In this document: one piece after another, positions 53,870-63,839 of the stretch
Numbering within the stretch: the stretch's first letter is position 1
Layout of the letters: every line of letters starts with the position of its first letter
NCBI GenBank assembly: GCA_002786165.1
Contig: PEQK01000016.1
Span: forward strand, 1-64,000
Direction: 5' to 3'
Source of the DNA: Legionella sp.
Lineage (GTDB): Bacteria; Pseudomonadota; Gammaproteobacteria; Legionellales; Legionellaceae
DNA length: 64,000 nt
Translations under genes and position numbers: made by a program
Notes under the pieces: model-generated
Seen by the model: the letters and a program-made list of their open reading frames with translations, nothing else
Database searches by the model: none
What the model was told of the DNA's origin: nothing

Positions 53870-56569
53870 ATGATCAATACTTTTATTAAGAAAATTTTCG
53901 GCAGTCGCAACGATCGGACCTTGCAACGTCTCGGAAAAATTGTTCATACTATTAATGCGCTAGAATCAGGCATGCAAGCACTCAGCGATACAGCTTTGGC
54001 GGCTAAAACCGCTGAGTTCAAATCTCGTTTGAGTCAAGGGGAAACGCTGACTGATCTGCTTCCAGAAGCCTTTGCTGTGGTACGTGAAGTATCTCAAAGG
54101 ACATTAGGATTACGTCACTTTGATGTCCAGATGATTGGGGGCATGGTCTTGCATGAAGGAAAAATTGCTGAAATGCGCACCGGGGAAGGAAAAACCTTGG
54201 TTGCGACTTTACCTGCTTATTTGAATGCCCTCTCTGGGCATGGCGTTCATGTTGTTACAGTCAATGATTATTTGGCCAAACGTGACAGCCAATGGAAACG
54301 TCCCATTTTTGAATTTTTAGGATTAACCGTAGGTGTGATTTATCCAGACATGCCTTTTGCCGATAAAAAAACAGCTTATCGTTGTGATATTGTATACGGT
54401 ACCAATAATGAATTTGGATTTGATTATTTACGCGACAACATGGCGTTTAGTGCTGAAGAAAAAGTACAGCATACATTAAACTTTGCCATTATTGATGAAG
54501 TAGATTCTATTTTAATCGACGAAGCGCGCACCCCTTTGATTATTTCTGGTGCAGCGGAAGATAGCTCGGCCCTCTATAGAAAAATCAATGAACTGATCCC
54601 CAAGCTTGTCCTACAAAATGAAGAAGGTGATCAGGGGCATTACACCATCGATGAAAAACAAAAACAAGCTTACTTGACTGAAACCGGTCATCAGTATGTT
54701 GAAGATTTACTCACTGAAAATGGATTACTCAGTGCAGGCGATAGTTTGTATCATGCCAGCAATATTCAGTTGATGCATCATGTCAATGCAGCATTGCGTG
54801 CGCATACTATGTACCATCGAGATGTGGAATACATCGTCCAAAACAATCAAGTCGTGATTGTAGATGAACATACAGGCCGTACAATGCCTGGACGTCGTTG
54901 GTCAGATGGATTACATCAAGCCGTTGAAGCCAAAGAAAACGTCGCTATTCAAAATGAAAATCAAACATTAGCATCTATCACCTTTCAAAACTTTTTTAGA
55001 TTGTATCAAAAACTATCAGGAATGACGGGAACTGCGGATACAGAAGCGTATGAATTTCAGCAAATTTATAACCTCGAAGTGGTTGTGATTCCGACCAATC
55101 GTTGTATGCTCCGCCAAGATCAATCTGATTTGGTGTATTTGACGCAGGATGATAAATACCAAGCGGTTATTGAGGACGTGAAATTATGCGTTGCAAGGCA
55201 ACAGCCTGTCTTGGTCGGTACAGCATCTATTGAAGCGTCTGAATTACTCAGCCAGATGCTCACCAAAGCCAAGATCAAGCATCAAGTTTTAAATGCCAAA
55301 TTCCACGAAAAAGAAGCACATATTATTGCAGAAGCAGGACGCCCCGGCATTGTGACCATTGCCACCAATATGGCCGGACGAGGCACGGATATTGTTTTGG
55401 GCGGTAGTTTAAAATCAGATTTGGCCGCATTAGGTGAAGACGCAACGGAAGAACAAATCGCACATGTAAAAGCAGATTGGAAAAAACGGCAAGACGCCGT
55501 TCTTCAGGCTGGCGGATTACGCATTATTGGTTCTGAACGACATGAATCTCGTCGTATTGATAATCAATTGCGTGGACGAGCAGGACGCCAAGGCGATCCA
55601 GGCAGTACGCGCTTTTATTTATCTCTAGATGATAATTTGATGCGTATTTTTGCTTCAGATAGAGTAGCAAGCATCATGCGGCGGTTGGGTATGCAAGCTG
55701 GGGAACCAATTGAGCATAATTTGGTAACCAAAGCCATTGAAAACGCTCAACGAAAATTAGAAGGTCATCATTTTGACATTCGTAAACAATTATTAAGCTA
55801 CGACAATGTTGCCAATGATCAACGTAAAGTGATTTACTCGCAACGAGCAACGATTATGTCCATGACAGATCCGCACATTGCGGTGGAGTCGATGAGTGCG
55901 GATGTACTTGAAACGATGATTCATCATTTCTTACCCCCACAAAGTCTTGAAGATCAATGGGATATTGCTGGTTTGACCACTGCTTTGACTGAAGATTTTC
56001 GCATTCACGCCCCTATTCAGGCTTGGTGTGATGAAGATCATGCGATTCAAATTGAGCAAATCAAAGAAAGAATTGGGCAATTGTTCCAAACCTGCTTTGA
56101 AGACAAACTGGCTCTGTTAGGCCCGGACATGATGCAATCTTTTGAGAAATCGATTATTTTACAAAGTCTGGATACGCATTGGCGTGAGCATTTGGCAGCG
56201 ATGGATCACCTGCGTCAAGGCATCCATTTGCGAGGTTATGCGCAAAAAGATCCAAAACAAGAGTATAAACGTGAATCTTTCGAACTATTCACCGCAATGC
56301 TTGAAGCCTTAAAATATGAAATTGTTAAGTTGATCACTTCTGTTGAGATCAGTTCAGGAGAAGATTTAGAGGAAGTAGAAGCACAACGACGTGCTGAAAC
56401 TGCGACTAAATTAGAATTGATTCATGAAGACATACATACAGAAGAACAAGAGTACTCAGAAAACTCTACTGTGACTTTTCGGCATGATGAGCGAAAAATT
56501 GGACGTAATGATCTATGTCATTGTGACTCTGGTAAAAAGTACAAACATTGTCACGGTCGCTTAGCGTGA
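53870..56569 (+). CDS. secA: Preprotein translocase ATPase SecA
   Basis: A motor ATPase of 899 residues driving Sec secretion. Walker [18 protein letters not shown] (about residues 101-117), DEAD-type motif [23 protein letters not shown], second helicase domain with [16 protein letters not shown] and [25 protein letters not shown], and the C-terminal zinc-binding [14 protein letters not shown] that binds SecB/phospholipids. AGGACTT precedes the ATG. Downstream is mutT, whose GTG overlaps the secA stop; secA-mutT is a known gene pair. Confidence 0.97.
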   Translation: MINTFIKKIFGSRNDRTLQRLGKIVHTINALESGMQALSDTALAAKTAEFKSRLSQGETLTDLLPEAFAVVREVSQRTLGLRHFDVQMIGGMVLHEGKIAEMRTGEGKTLVATLPAYLNALSGHGVHVVTVNDYLAKRDSQWKRPIFEFLGLTVGVIYPDMPFADKKTAYRCDIVYGTNNEFGFDYLRDNMAFSAEEKVQHTLNFAIIDEVDSILIDEARTPLIISGAAEDSSALYRKINELIPKLVLQNEEGDQGHYTIDEKQKQAYLTETGHQYVEDLLTENGLLSAGDSLYHASNIQLMHHVNAALRAHTMYHRDVEYIVQNNQVVIVDEHTGRTMPGRRWSDGLHQAVEAKENVAIQNENQTLASITFQNFFRLYQKLSGMTGTADTEAYEFQQIYNLEVVVIPTNRCMLRQDQSDLVYLTQDDKYQAVIEDVKLCVARQQPVLVGTASIEASELLSQMLTKAKIKHQVLNAKFHEKEAHIIAEAGRPGIVTIATNMAGRGTDIVLGGSLKSDLAALGEDATEEQIAHVKADWKKRQDAVLQAGGLRIIGSERHESRRIDNQLRGRAGRQGDPGSTRFYLSLDDNLMRIFASDRVASIMRRLGMQAGEPIEHNLVTKAIENAQRKLEGHHFDIRKQLLSYDNVANDQRKVIYSQRATIMSMTDPHIAVESMSADVLETMIHHFLPPQSLEDQWDIAGLTTALTEDFRIHAPIQAWCDEDHAIQIEQIKERIGQLFQTCFEDKLALLGPDMMQSFEKSIILQSLDTHWREHLAAMDHLRQGIHLRGYAQKDPKQEYKRESFELFTAMLEALKYEIVKLITSVEISSGEDLEEVEAQRRAETATKLELIHEDIHTEEQEYSENSTVTFRHDERKIGRNDLCHCDSGKKYKHCHGRLA

Positions 56570-56979
56570 AAGTAGCGATTGCCGTCATTTACAACTCAGA
56601 ACAACAAATTTTGATCACCAAACGGGCTGCTCATATCCCCCACGGGGGATTTTGGGAGTTTCCTGGAGGCAAATTAGAAAGCCACGAAACGCCAGAAGCG
56701 GCACTTTTGCGTGAGATCAAAGAAGAAGTCGGCCTGGATGTCATTCAATACGATTTTTTATCTCAAATTGATGAGCCACGCGAAAAAGACACGTTGTCAT
56801 TGTTTGTTTTTCTCATTCATCAGTTTCACGGCGAAGCAAAACGTTTGGAATCTCAAGCGGATCTCATGTGGGTTAAACCCCATGAATTAAGGCAATTTCA
56901 ATTTCCTGCTACCAATCAGAGCATTTTAACCTGGATAGATGAGCATTTTTCATCAAAAATAGACAATCGAGCTTGCTGA
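56566..56979 (+). CDS. mutT: 8-oxo-dGTP diphosphatase MutT (Nudix)
   Basis: A Nudix hydrolase of 137 residues that removes oxidised dGTP from the nucleotide pool. The Nudix box [24 protein letters not shown] is complete (GX5EX7REUXEEXGU), with [10 protein letters not shown] before it. The start is the GTG at 56566 that overlaps the secA stop (GTGA), giving [10 protein letters not shown]; an earlier in-frame ATG inside secA would add six residues without homologue support. Likely co-translated with secA. Confidence 0.92.
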   Translation: MKVAIAVIYNSEQQILITKRAAHIPHGGFWEFPGGKLESHETPEAALLREIKEEVGLDVIQYDFLSQIDEPREKDTLSLFVFLIHQFHGEAKRLESQADLMWVKPHELRQFQFPATNQSILTWIDEHFSSKIDNRAC

Positions 56980-57041
56980 GCTTGTGAATCCAATCAATCA
57001 TCAGTATGATAACTATCATACTATTTCCTTGTGGATAAACC

Positions 57042-57926
57042 ATGTTTCGTGGAAGCATTGTTGCATTAATCACTCCCCTGTTAGATGATCAAATTGATGT
57101 AGAGCGTCTACGTGAATTAGTGGAATACCACATTGAAAATGGCACTCACGCTATTGTTGCAGCTGGCACAACAGGTGAATCAGGCACCTTAAGCCTACAA
57201 GAACAAATTTTGGTTATCAAAACCGTGATTGATCAAGCCAAAGAACGTATTCCCGTGATTGCTGGAACTGCAAAAAATGCCACTCATGATTGCATTCATT
57301 TGACTCAAACAGCGATGGAATTAGGTGCGCATGCTGCATTGATCATGACCCCTGCTTATATCAAACCCACACAAGAAGGTTTATACCAGCATTATCGCGC
57401 CATTGCCGAGGCTGTGGCCATCCCTATTATTTTGTATAATGTCCCGAGCCGAACAAGCTGTGATTTATTACCTGAAACTGTCGCGAGACTCAGTACGATT
57501 TCTAATATCGTTGGGATCAAAGAAGCAACCGGTCAATTGACCAGATTACAACAATTACTAGCCATAGGACATGCTGCCATTGACATTTACAGTGGCGATG
57601 ATATCACGGCTGCAGAATGGTTATTGGCTGGCGCCAAAGGTGTGATTTCTGTGACGGCGAATATTGCCCCGAAACAAATGGCAAAACTTTGCGATACTGC
57701 TATGGATGGGCAAAAAGAACTGTGCTTGAGCATTCAAGAACAACTATTGCCATTGCATCAACAATTATTTGTAGAAACCAATCCAATTCCGGTAAAATGG
57801 GCAGCTTATAAAATGGGCCTGATCAATGATGAAATCCGGCCCCCTATGACCCGCCTATCCGAATCACACCGAGCTAAGTTAGAAGAGCTTTTAGTAGGTT
57901 TAGATTTGATGCGTCTCACTGTTTAA
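57042..57926 (+). CDS. dapA: 4-hydroxy-tetrahydrodipicolinate synthase
   Basis: A TIM-barrel aldolase of 294 residues that condenses pyruvate with aspartate semialdehyde, the first step of lysine/diaminopimelate synthesis. It shows [14 protein letters not shown] (the Thr-Thr of the proton relay), [13 protein letters not shown] (Tyr and Arg of the active site), and the Schiff-base lysine in [11 protein letters not shown]. The short lipoprotein gene lies 16 bp downstream, the same order as dapA-bamC in E. coli. Confidence 0.95.
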   Translation: MFRGSIVALITPLLDDQIDVERLRELVEYHIENGTHAIVAAGTTGESGTLSLQEQILVIKTVIDQAKERIPVIAGTAKNATHDCIHLTQTAMELGAHAALIMTPAYIKPTQEGLYQHYRAIAEAVAIPIILYNVPSRTSCDLLPETVARLSTISNIVGIKEATGQLTRLQQLLAIGHAAIDIYSGDDITAAEWLLAGAKGVISVTANIAPKQMAKLCDTAMDGQKELCLSIQEQLLPLHQQLFVETNPIPVKWAAYKMGLINDEIRPPMTRLSESHRAKLEELLVGLDLMRLTV

Positions 57927-57942
57927 TGATAAGAGGTATAGA

Positions 57943-58194
57943 TTGAAAGCACTAGTATGGATGATTAGTTTGAGCAGTATGTTAGCGGGCTGTCAGATTT
58001 TGTCGACGACAGAATACGCCACCAATAACAGAGATCAATATTTGCAAAGCCGTAACGGCCCTGGTTTGGTGATACCCAAGCCACTGAGCGATTCCAACAT
58101 CAGCGAATTCTACAGATTACCCGATCAAACCCAACCCGCAAGAATAGGCATCACCCCGCCCGTGGTTGATGCGCATAAGTCAAACGAGTCTTAA
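57943..58194 (+). CDS. Short BamC/NlpB-like outer-membrane lipoprotein
   Basis: A protein of 83 residues starting with TTG, preceded by AAGAGG. The signal peptide ends in the lipobox LAGC (residues 14-17), and the N-terminal region of BamC is recognisable (NNRDQYLQSRNGPGLVIPKPLSDSNISEFYRLP). The rest of E. coli BamC (344 residues) is missing, as is common outside Enterobacteria. By position after dapA it is the likely BamC homologue of the outer-membrane assembly complex; a truncated remnant is the alternative. Confidence 0.75.
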   Translation: MKALVWMISLSSMLAGCQILSTTEYATNNRDQYLQSRNGPGLVIPKPLSDSNISEFYRLPDQTQPARIGITPPVVDAHKSNES

Positions 58195-58358
58195 TGCCAT
58201 TTGAGAAGAACACTTATTTCCGATATGCTATGGATGACTGGCGGTCAGATTTTGATAGGAACAATTCAAAAATCTGAAGCTTCTTCTATCAAATTGGACT
58301 AGATGGCCAGCGGAACGTAGTGCTGCTCAATATTATGCAACGCTAAGGACCTAATAAT

Positions 58359-58622
58359 ATGCCTTACCTTATCTATGCACGTGACTTTGATGATATGGAC
58401 TCACAACGAGAACAAATACGGGAGGTTCATCGTGAGCATTTACGAAGTATAGGGGATAAATTACTTGCTTCAGGGGCTTTGCTTGATGACGACGGTATAA
58501 CAGTCATTGGGGGGTATCAGTTTAATTGATACTGAAGACCGCAATGAAGCCAAGAAATTTGCGCTTATGGAAAAGCTAGTTTACGTAAGGAAACATTGAT
58601 TTTAAAATGGCGACAAAGATAG
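58359..58622 (+). pseudogene. YciI family protein, frameshifted
   Basis: It begins MPYLIYARDFDDMDSQREQIREVHREHLRSIGDKLLASGALLDDDG, a typical YciI-family N-terminus with the HREHL motif. At a run of six G (58509-58514) the frame runs off, while the next frame continues ISLIDTEDRNEAKKFA. A second shift near 58565 and a stop after KETLILKWRQR follow. Two frame changes and a stop make an active protein unlikely, though the first shift is a single homopolymer base. YciI proteins are small hot-dog-like enzymes, some with hydrolase activity. It lies between the lipoprotein gene and the IS remnant. Confidence 0.7.
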
Positions 58623-58689
58623 TGGAACGGTAATTTTTTAAAAAATCAACTCTGAAAAAAGTCAGGCTAAGACCCAAGAAGACTTTACC

Positions 58690-59072
58690 GAATTTTTTAA
58701 ACAATTAAAGCGACGAGGTCTGGAGGCCCTTTGATCTTCTTTCAAGCTGACGAATCCTTTTTCTAGCTCTTTTACTCGACTCATTGTAACCACTTTCCTT
58801 CGTTTTTCATGACAATTAACCTCCCTGTCTCCATCGACTTCCTCCATTGAAATAATTGACTAGGCGATAATCCATGTCTTCTTCAAATAAAGATACCAAT
58901 ACCCCTGGGTGGTATGTTTCATTCACAATCTGTTGTTTCTCAAAGTCGTCTATCTCTTTCGCTTCTGCGTCGAGTGGATTATTTCAGTTATTTCTGTCGC
59001 GTTCATCATAGTTATACTCCTAGTATTTTGACTAGATGGTCCGGTTTTTGAGGGGGCATTCCAGATAGATTG
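58690..59072 (-). mobile_element. IS3-family (IS2-like) OrfA remnant
   Basis: On the minus strand, the frames together read MMNATEITEIIHSTQKRKR, then FEKQQIVNETYHPGVLVSL, then RHGLSPSQLFQWRKSMETGRL, then MKNEGKWLQ. This matches IS2 InsA ([37 protein letters not shown]). At least two frame changes and stops disrupt it, and OrfB is absent. A TGG-starting terminus with CCCCCTCAAAAACCGGAC precedes it near 59072, like the left end of an IS2-type element. It lies directly downstream of the NRPS gene and marks a junction of acquired DNA. Confidence 0.65.
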
Positions 59073-59097
59073 AATTGGTACTAAAAAATCGGGCAGG

Positions 59098-62000
59098 TCA
59101 ATTGCACAACGTCTTATCAAGATAAGTAAGAATACTGTCGTTAGAAATTGGTTTCCATTCAAATCCTAGATATTTTAAAATATAGCTTGTCTTATCTTGT
59201 AAAACTTTAATACTTGTTATTTTATTATGATGTTCATTCAGCCAGCCTTTATGAAGCAGATAACGATCGATGATCTCTTGATAAAGAGGATTATTTAAAT
59301 GAGTAACAAGGGAAGAGATAAAGTTATTGAAAGTAACCTTTTTAACATTAAAAAGGTTACTTTCTGATAAAATATTTCCCAAATTACAGAATATGGGATT
59401 AAAAATATGAAATGTTTGATCGTGCGTTATTTGCTTGTCAAATAGTTTTATTATAGCTTCTGCTGTTAAATCAACAGGAGAAATTTCTTCGATACCAACT
59501 TCTTCTGCAACCAGATTTAATTTGACCAAACAATTCAGCCTAGTATAAAAAGCATTTTCGTGTATATTTTCTTGAGCGCGCGAATTCCTGGCAATAAAAG
59601 CTAAATTACCGACTCGATAAATATTGCTATTTATGCCATATTTTCTATATTTTCTTGTAATAGTTTCACCTTCATATTTCGTCCTAACATATACGTTAGA
59701 GTGTTCTTTTAAATTGTCGCCATTGTCATCTTCAGTAAAAAGATAATAATCAACACTCGGAATGAATGCTTCACTCAACACAGATACAGTAGAAATATAA
59801 TGAAAATTTTTCATTTTTGTAAGTTTAGAAAGCTCTAATAAATTAATTGTTGCCTGCACGTTTGCGGAATAAAATATATTATAATCACCGTAGTGCTTTG
59901 TCAGAGCTGCTGAATGAATAATGCTGTCAATTTTCGTAATAAGATATTGATATTTTTCTGATGGAATGCCTAGTTTTACTTCTTCAATATTTCCTGAAAA
60001 TACAAAAAGTCGGGAATTATTAAAAGCTTTTAAACACTTATCAAAATAATATTTAAATTTTAAATTGACGCGAGCAAAGGCGTCTGCATCTGAATTAGCT
60101 CTAACTATTAAATGCACATTATAGCTAGTAGAATCTAGTAAAACATTTAATATGTTACATCCTAAAAAACCAGTAGCACCAGTCAATAAAATGTTATTAA
60201 TAGGAATTTTTTTATCTTCTATTTTTAACAACTGTATATTTTTTAAGTAATAATCATGTTTTTCTTGGAATTTTTTCTCGTTTTCTACGATAGTTTTTGG
60301 AGCTTTATAATGGTTTTTTATTTTTTCTAAGTTTTTTTTCAAATTATTTTTAATAAAAGGGATGCTATCGGCGATTTTTTTTGGAGTTTTAAAATGATAG
60401 ATATCAGCAACATTAATATCAAAATTATTTTGTAAAATTGAAACTAAGCTTATTGATCTAATTGAATTACCACCTAACTTAAAAAAATTATCATAAATAC
60501 CAATTTTATTTATCATCAATATTTTAGAAAATGCATTACAAATTATTTTTTCTCTTTCGTTTGTAGGTGGGATGTAGTTTTCAGTGTTACTGAACTTGGG
60601 GGCAGGTAATGCGGTTCTATCTAATTTTCCATTAGGGTTTATGGGTAAACGAGTTAAATGAATTAAAATATCGGGTAACATATAATCTGGTAGATGCAAT
60701 GATAAGTATTCTTGCAAAATTAATTCGTCAATATGTTCATTTGCTACATAATATCCGACTAAGAAAGAATGATTAAGATTATTATCGGTTGTATCAATAG
60801 ATTTTTTTACCATTACGATGGCGTGTTTAATACCGGAGTATTTCATCAACGTCGCTTCTATTTCTCCTAGTTCGATACGATGTCCTCTGATTTTAACTTG
60901 GAAATCATTTCTTCCAATATATTCAATATTGCCATTAGGCGTCCATTTAACAAGATCACCAGTTTGATATAATTGAAAATTTTTACTACGGTCTTTGTCT
61001 TGATTTGTTTGAAAAGGGTTCGGAATAAACTTCTCTTTTGTTAATTGGGCTTGATTTAGATACCCACGTGCTAATCCTGCGCCCCCAATATACAATTCAC
61101 CTGTAATGCCAATGGGTTGCGGCATTAAATCTGCATTTAACACGTAGGCAGTTGTGTTTGATAGTGGTTTTCCGATGATTTCAACCTCACTAGCTTGAAG
61201 ACGTAGGCCGGTTGTATAAATAGATGTTTCTGTAGGCCCATAATAATTATATAAATTAATTTTTTTTGACCAATAAGAAGCGGTTTCTTTATCGCAAGGT
61301 TCTCCAGCATAAATAATACCTAGTAAGGATGGATATTCAATTTTAGGTAAATTGGCTAGGAGCACAGGCGGTAAATATATGTAATTAATTCTATTTAAAT
61401 TAATATATTGGCTCGTCAGCAGTACATCTTTTCGTAATGTATTACTTAATAAGTGTAATTCATTACCAGTAATGAGCGGTACAAAAAACTCTGAAACAGA
61501 TACATCAAAAGCATAACTAGTAAAAGCAGTCATTTTTAATGGATTATTCGTATTGGGCCTTATGTACACATGAGTTGTAAGGAAAACAATAGTATTGAGC
61601 GCGCTGTGATTTTCAATCATAACCCCTTTGGGTTTACCTGTAGTGCCACTCGTGTAAATTACATAAGCGAGATTTGTACTCGTACTAGCATTAATCAGAT
61701 TGGATTTTTCAAATTTAGCTATTTCATTTTGAGTGTTTACACTATCAATTTTAATAATCTTTAGGGTTGTCTCAGGCTGTGCATGCTGAAAGATAAAGGA
61801 TAATATACCTTGATGGGCTTCATTGATAACAATGATATCAGCTTGAGTGTCTTGTAGAATATAGCTTATTCTTTCTGATGGATAACTTAAATCTAACGGC
61901 ACGTAAGCGCCACCAGTTTTTAATATAGCAAGTATAGTTATTATAGTATGTTCATTTCTATCTAATAATAATGCCACTAGATCATCTGGTTTTATTTTAT

Positions 62001-63423
62001 AATTTTCAGACAAAAAACGGGCCAGTTGATTGGATTTTTCATTAAGTTCGTTATATGTGTATTTTAGGTTCTCAAATACTAAAGCCAACTGCTCGGGGGT
62101 TTTGAGTACTTGCTCTTCAAATAGATCAATAAGCTTTTTATCTTGAATAAAAGGCTCTTTTGTTTGATTGAAATCATACAAAATTTGGTTTTTTTCGGCT
62201 TCAAAAGTTAAATCGATTTGTGTTAATAAAAGATAAGGATTATTTAATAATTTAGATAAAAAATTAAAAAATCGATGTAATAATAATGAACTAACGTATT
62301 TTGGAAATAGATTGGAAGAAATATCTGCACTAAAAAAAAGTTGCTGTTCATTTTCTTTATACTTAATACTGAGAACAGAGTCTGCAATTTGTGGAAAACC
62401 TTTGCTTGGAATATTTTTCCCATTAATAACTAAATCTTTAACTTTTGCATAATTAGAATTAGCAAAGCTTGAAATTGATTTAATATTAGAGTTTCGTTTT
62501 AGACGGGCTAATTTTTTGAAAAAATTTATTTTTTTATGACATTTATTAATAGTAGTTGAATAGGTGTCTTGCGCTAAAAAATTGAATGGTAAAGTGATGT
62601 AATTGACAAAACAGCCTTGAAGTGTTTTTTGTGTGCGAATATTGATCGGGTAATTAACTAATGAATGCTTTTGATCATGTAGTTTTGCAATAAAAATACT
62701 CCATGCTACCAGTAATAAATTGAATATACTGATATGAGTTTGTTTGTTTGTAGAAATTAGTTTCTGATAAATAAAATCGGGTAATGTTTCAGAATAATAC
62801 AAAATATCATCACTAGAATGCATGTTATAAAAAGGTATGTCGGTAGACATTTTATCTATTGTTTGATTGTAGGTAGTGAGTGAAAGATCGATATCACTAA
62901 CCTCCATAAGAGGAGGTTCTTGAGCAACTTGGAATGCATAAGAAGTATCACTAACGTGGGTTATTTCCTCTTTGGCGATCATTTTATTTAAATCACCTAT
63001 AAATTGTTCTAAAGTATGCCCATCCATCAATATATGATGAATATTAAATAGCAATGAGTAATTTTTTGTATCTGTTAGTTCGATCACGTTGAGTTTAATA
63101 GAAGAGGTTGTCAGTGTATGCTGTTTATTGATCAGGGCTTTTTCAAGTATTTCTAACTCATCTGTAGATGAGTTGTGATAATAAATTTCAGCTGGTAAAT
63201 CTTGGTGAATGTGGCTTATTAATTTATCGTTTTCTAAAGCAAAGGTTTGTCTTAAATGTGCTTTTAATTTAATTAGTTTTTGTAGATTTTCAACTATCGA
63301 TTTAACGTGCAACTGTTCTTTTACCAAATAAGAAAAACAAAGATTATAACAACAGAAGCTTGATTCTATTTGTCGGGATAAATAAAACGGCAAAAGACTA
63401 TTATGAGTAAAATGTTTTGTCAT
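59098..63423 (-). CDS. Nonribosomal peptide synthetase, C-A-T-reductase module
   Basis: A single-module NRPS of 1441 residues. A condensation domain occupies about residues 1-430 (FNIHHILMDGHTLEQF, the HHxxxDG motif intact). An adenylation domain occupies about 445-970 (AYVIYTSGTTGKPKGVMIEN, YYGPTETS, YLNQAQLTKEKFIPNPF, GRNDFQVKIRGHRIELGEIE, NPNGKLDRTALPAP with the catalytic Lys). A carrier domain lies near 985-1060 (FFKLGGNSIRSISLV, phosphopantetheinyl Ser). A C-terminal thioester reductase starts about 1095 (ILLTGATGFLGCNIL NADPH motif, Tyr/Lys in NVYVRTKYEGE). The reductase would release the chain as aldehyde or alcohol. Reading the code residues gives D-V-S-Y-I-A-Y-I-Y-K, which I cannot match to a known substrate. 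The start at 63423 follows AGAGG. Confidence 0.93.
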   Translation of the reverse strand: MTKHFTHNSLLPFYLSRQIESSFCCYNLCFSYLVKEQLHVKSIVENLQKLIKLKAHLRQTFALENDKLISHIHQDLPAEIYYHNSSTDELEILEKALINKQHTLTTSSIKLNVIELTDTKNYSLLFNIHHILMDGHTLEQFIGDLNKMIAKEEITHVSDTSYAFQVAQEPPLMEVSDIDLSLTTYNQTIDKMSTDIPFYNMHSSDDILYYSETLPDFIYQKLISTNKQTHISIFNLLLVAWSIFIAKLHDQKHSLVNYPINIRTQKTLQGCFVNYITLPFNFLAQDTYSTTINKCHKKINFFKKLARLKRNSNIKSISSFANSNYAKVKDLVINGKNIPSKGFPQIADSVLSIKYKENEQQLFFSADISSNLFPKYVSSLLLHRFFNFLSKLLNNPYLLLTQIDLTFEAEKNQILYDFNQTKEPFIQDKKLIDLFEEQVLKTPEQLALVFENLKYTYNELNEKSNQLARFLSENYKIKPDDLVALLLDRNEHTIITILAILKTGGAYVPLDLSYPSERISYILQDTQADIIVINEAHQGILSFIFQHAQPETTLKIIKIDSVNTQNEIAKFEKSNLINASTSTNLAYVIYTSGTTGKPKGVMIENHSALNTIVFLTTHVYIRPNTNNPLKMTAFTSYAFDVSVSEFFVPLITGNELHLLSNTLRKDVLLTSQYINLNRINYIYLPPVLLANLPKIEYPSLLGIIYAGEPCDKETASYWSKKINLYNYYGPTETSIYTTGLRLQASEVEIIGKPLSNTTAYVLNADLMPQPIGITGELYIGGAGLARGYLNQAQLTKEKFIPNPFQTNQDKDRSKNFQLYQTGDLVKWTPNGNIEYIGRNDFQVKIRGHRIELGEIEATLMKYSGIKHAIVMVKKSIDTTDNNLNHSFLVGYYVANEHIDELILQEYLSLHLPDYMLPDILIHLTRLPINPNGKLDRTALPAPKFSNTENYIPPTNEREKIICNAFSKILMINKIGIYDNFFKLGGNSIRSISLVSILQNNFDINVADIYHFKTPKKIADSIPFIKNNLKKNLEKIKNHYKAPKTIVENEKKFQEKHDYYLKNIQLLKIEDKKIPINNILLTGATGFLGCNILNVLLDSTSYNVHLIVRANSDADAFARVNLKFKYYFDKCLKAFNNSRLFVFSGNIEEVKLGIPSEKYQYLITKIDSIIHSAALTKHYGDYNIFYSANVQATINLLELSKLTKMKNFHYISTVSVLSEAFIPSVDYYLFTEDDNGDNLKEHSNVYVRTKYEGETITRKYRKYGINSNIYRVGNLAFIARNSRAQENIHENAFYTRLNCLVKLNLVAEEVGIEEISPVDLTAEAIIKLFDKQITHDQTFHIFNPIFCNLGNILSESNLFNVKKVTFNNFISSLVTHLNNPLYQEIIDRYLLHKGWLNEHHNKITSIKVLQDKTSYILKYLGFEWKPISNDSILTYLDKTLCN

Positions 63424-63839
63424 ATGATTTTAAGCCTCTTGGAATTTATTTGCTATGTTTTAATTTTACCAATTAATAGGAGTAATATAATCCTATAAAC
63501 ATCAGATTTTACTAACATAAAATAAAGAGGGTGGTTTTTGAAGTATTAAAAAAATTCCTATTAAACTAGAGAAGGCATCCCGATTTTAAATTATCTCTTA
63601 AACATTATCATTCATTTTCTAAGCAGAAATTTTGCAATTTATTTGTAATAATGTAGACGATTTTCATCAGTATTTTTAAAAGCATTTGATTTCACACGGA
63701 TTTCTATGATTTTTCCCCAACATAATTTGTACGCTAATTATCTTACTTTATATTTAGTGAATGATCGCCAGTAGACAATAATTGGAAAAAAACTCATGAT
63801 TATACTAAATGTTTAAAAATAAATATTAAAACGGAAATC
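63424..63839. promoter_or_regulatory. Divergent intergenic region of the NRPS locus
   Basis: An AT-rich 416-bp gap between the leftward NRPS gene and a rightward second NRPS gene. It must contain both promoters. I see no clear consensus -35/-10 pair and no palindrome strong enough to call an operator. No open frame of note lies inside. Confidence 0.5.

Noticed and set aside
58285-59045. Short direct repeat GACTAGATGG at about 58289 and 59031 flanking the IS remnant region
   Set aside because: Only about ten bases, not placed at element ends; too short to claim a target-site duplication.
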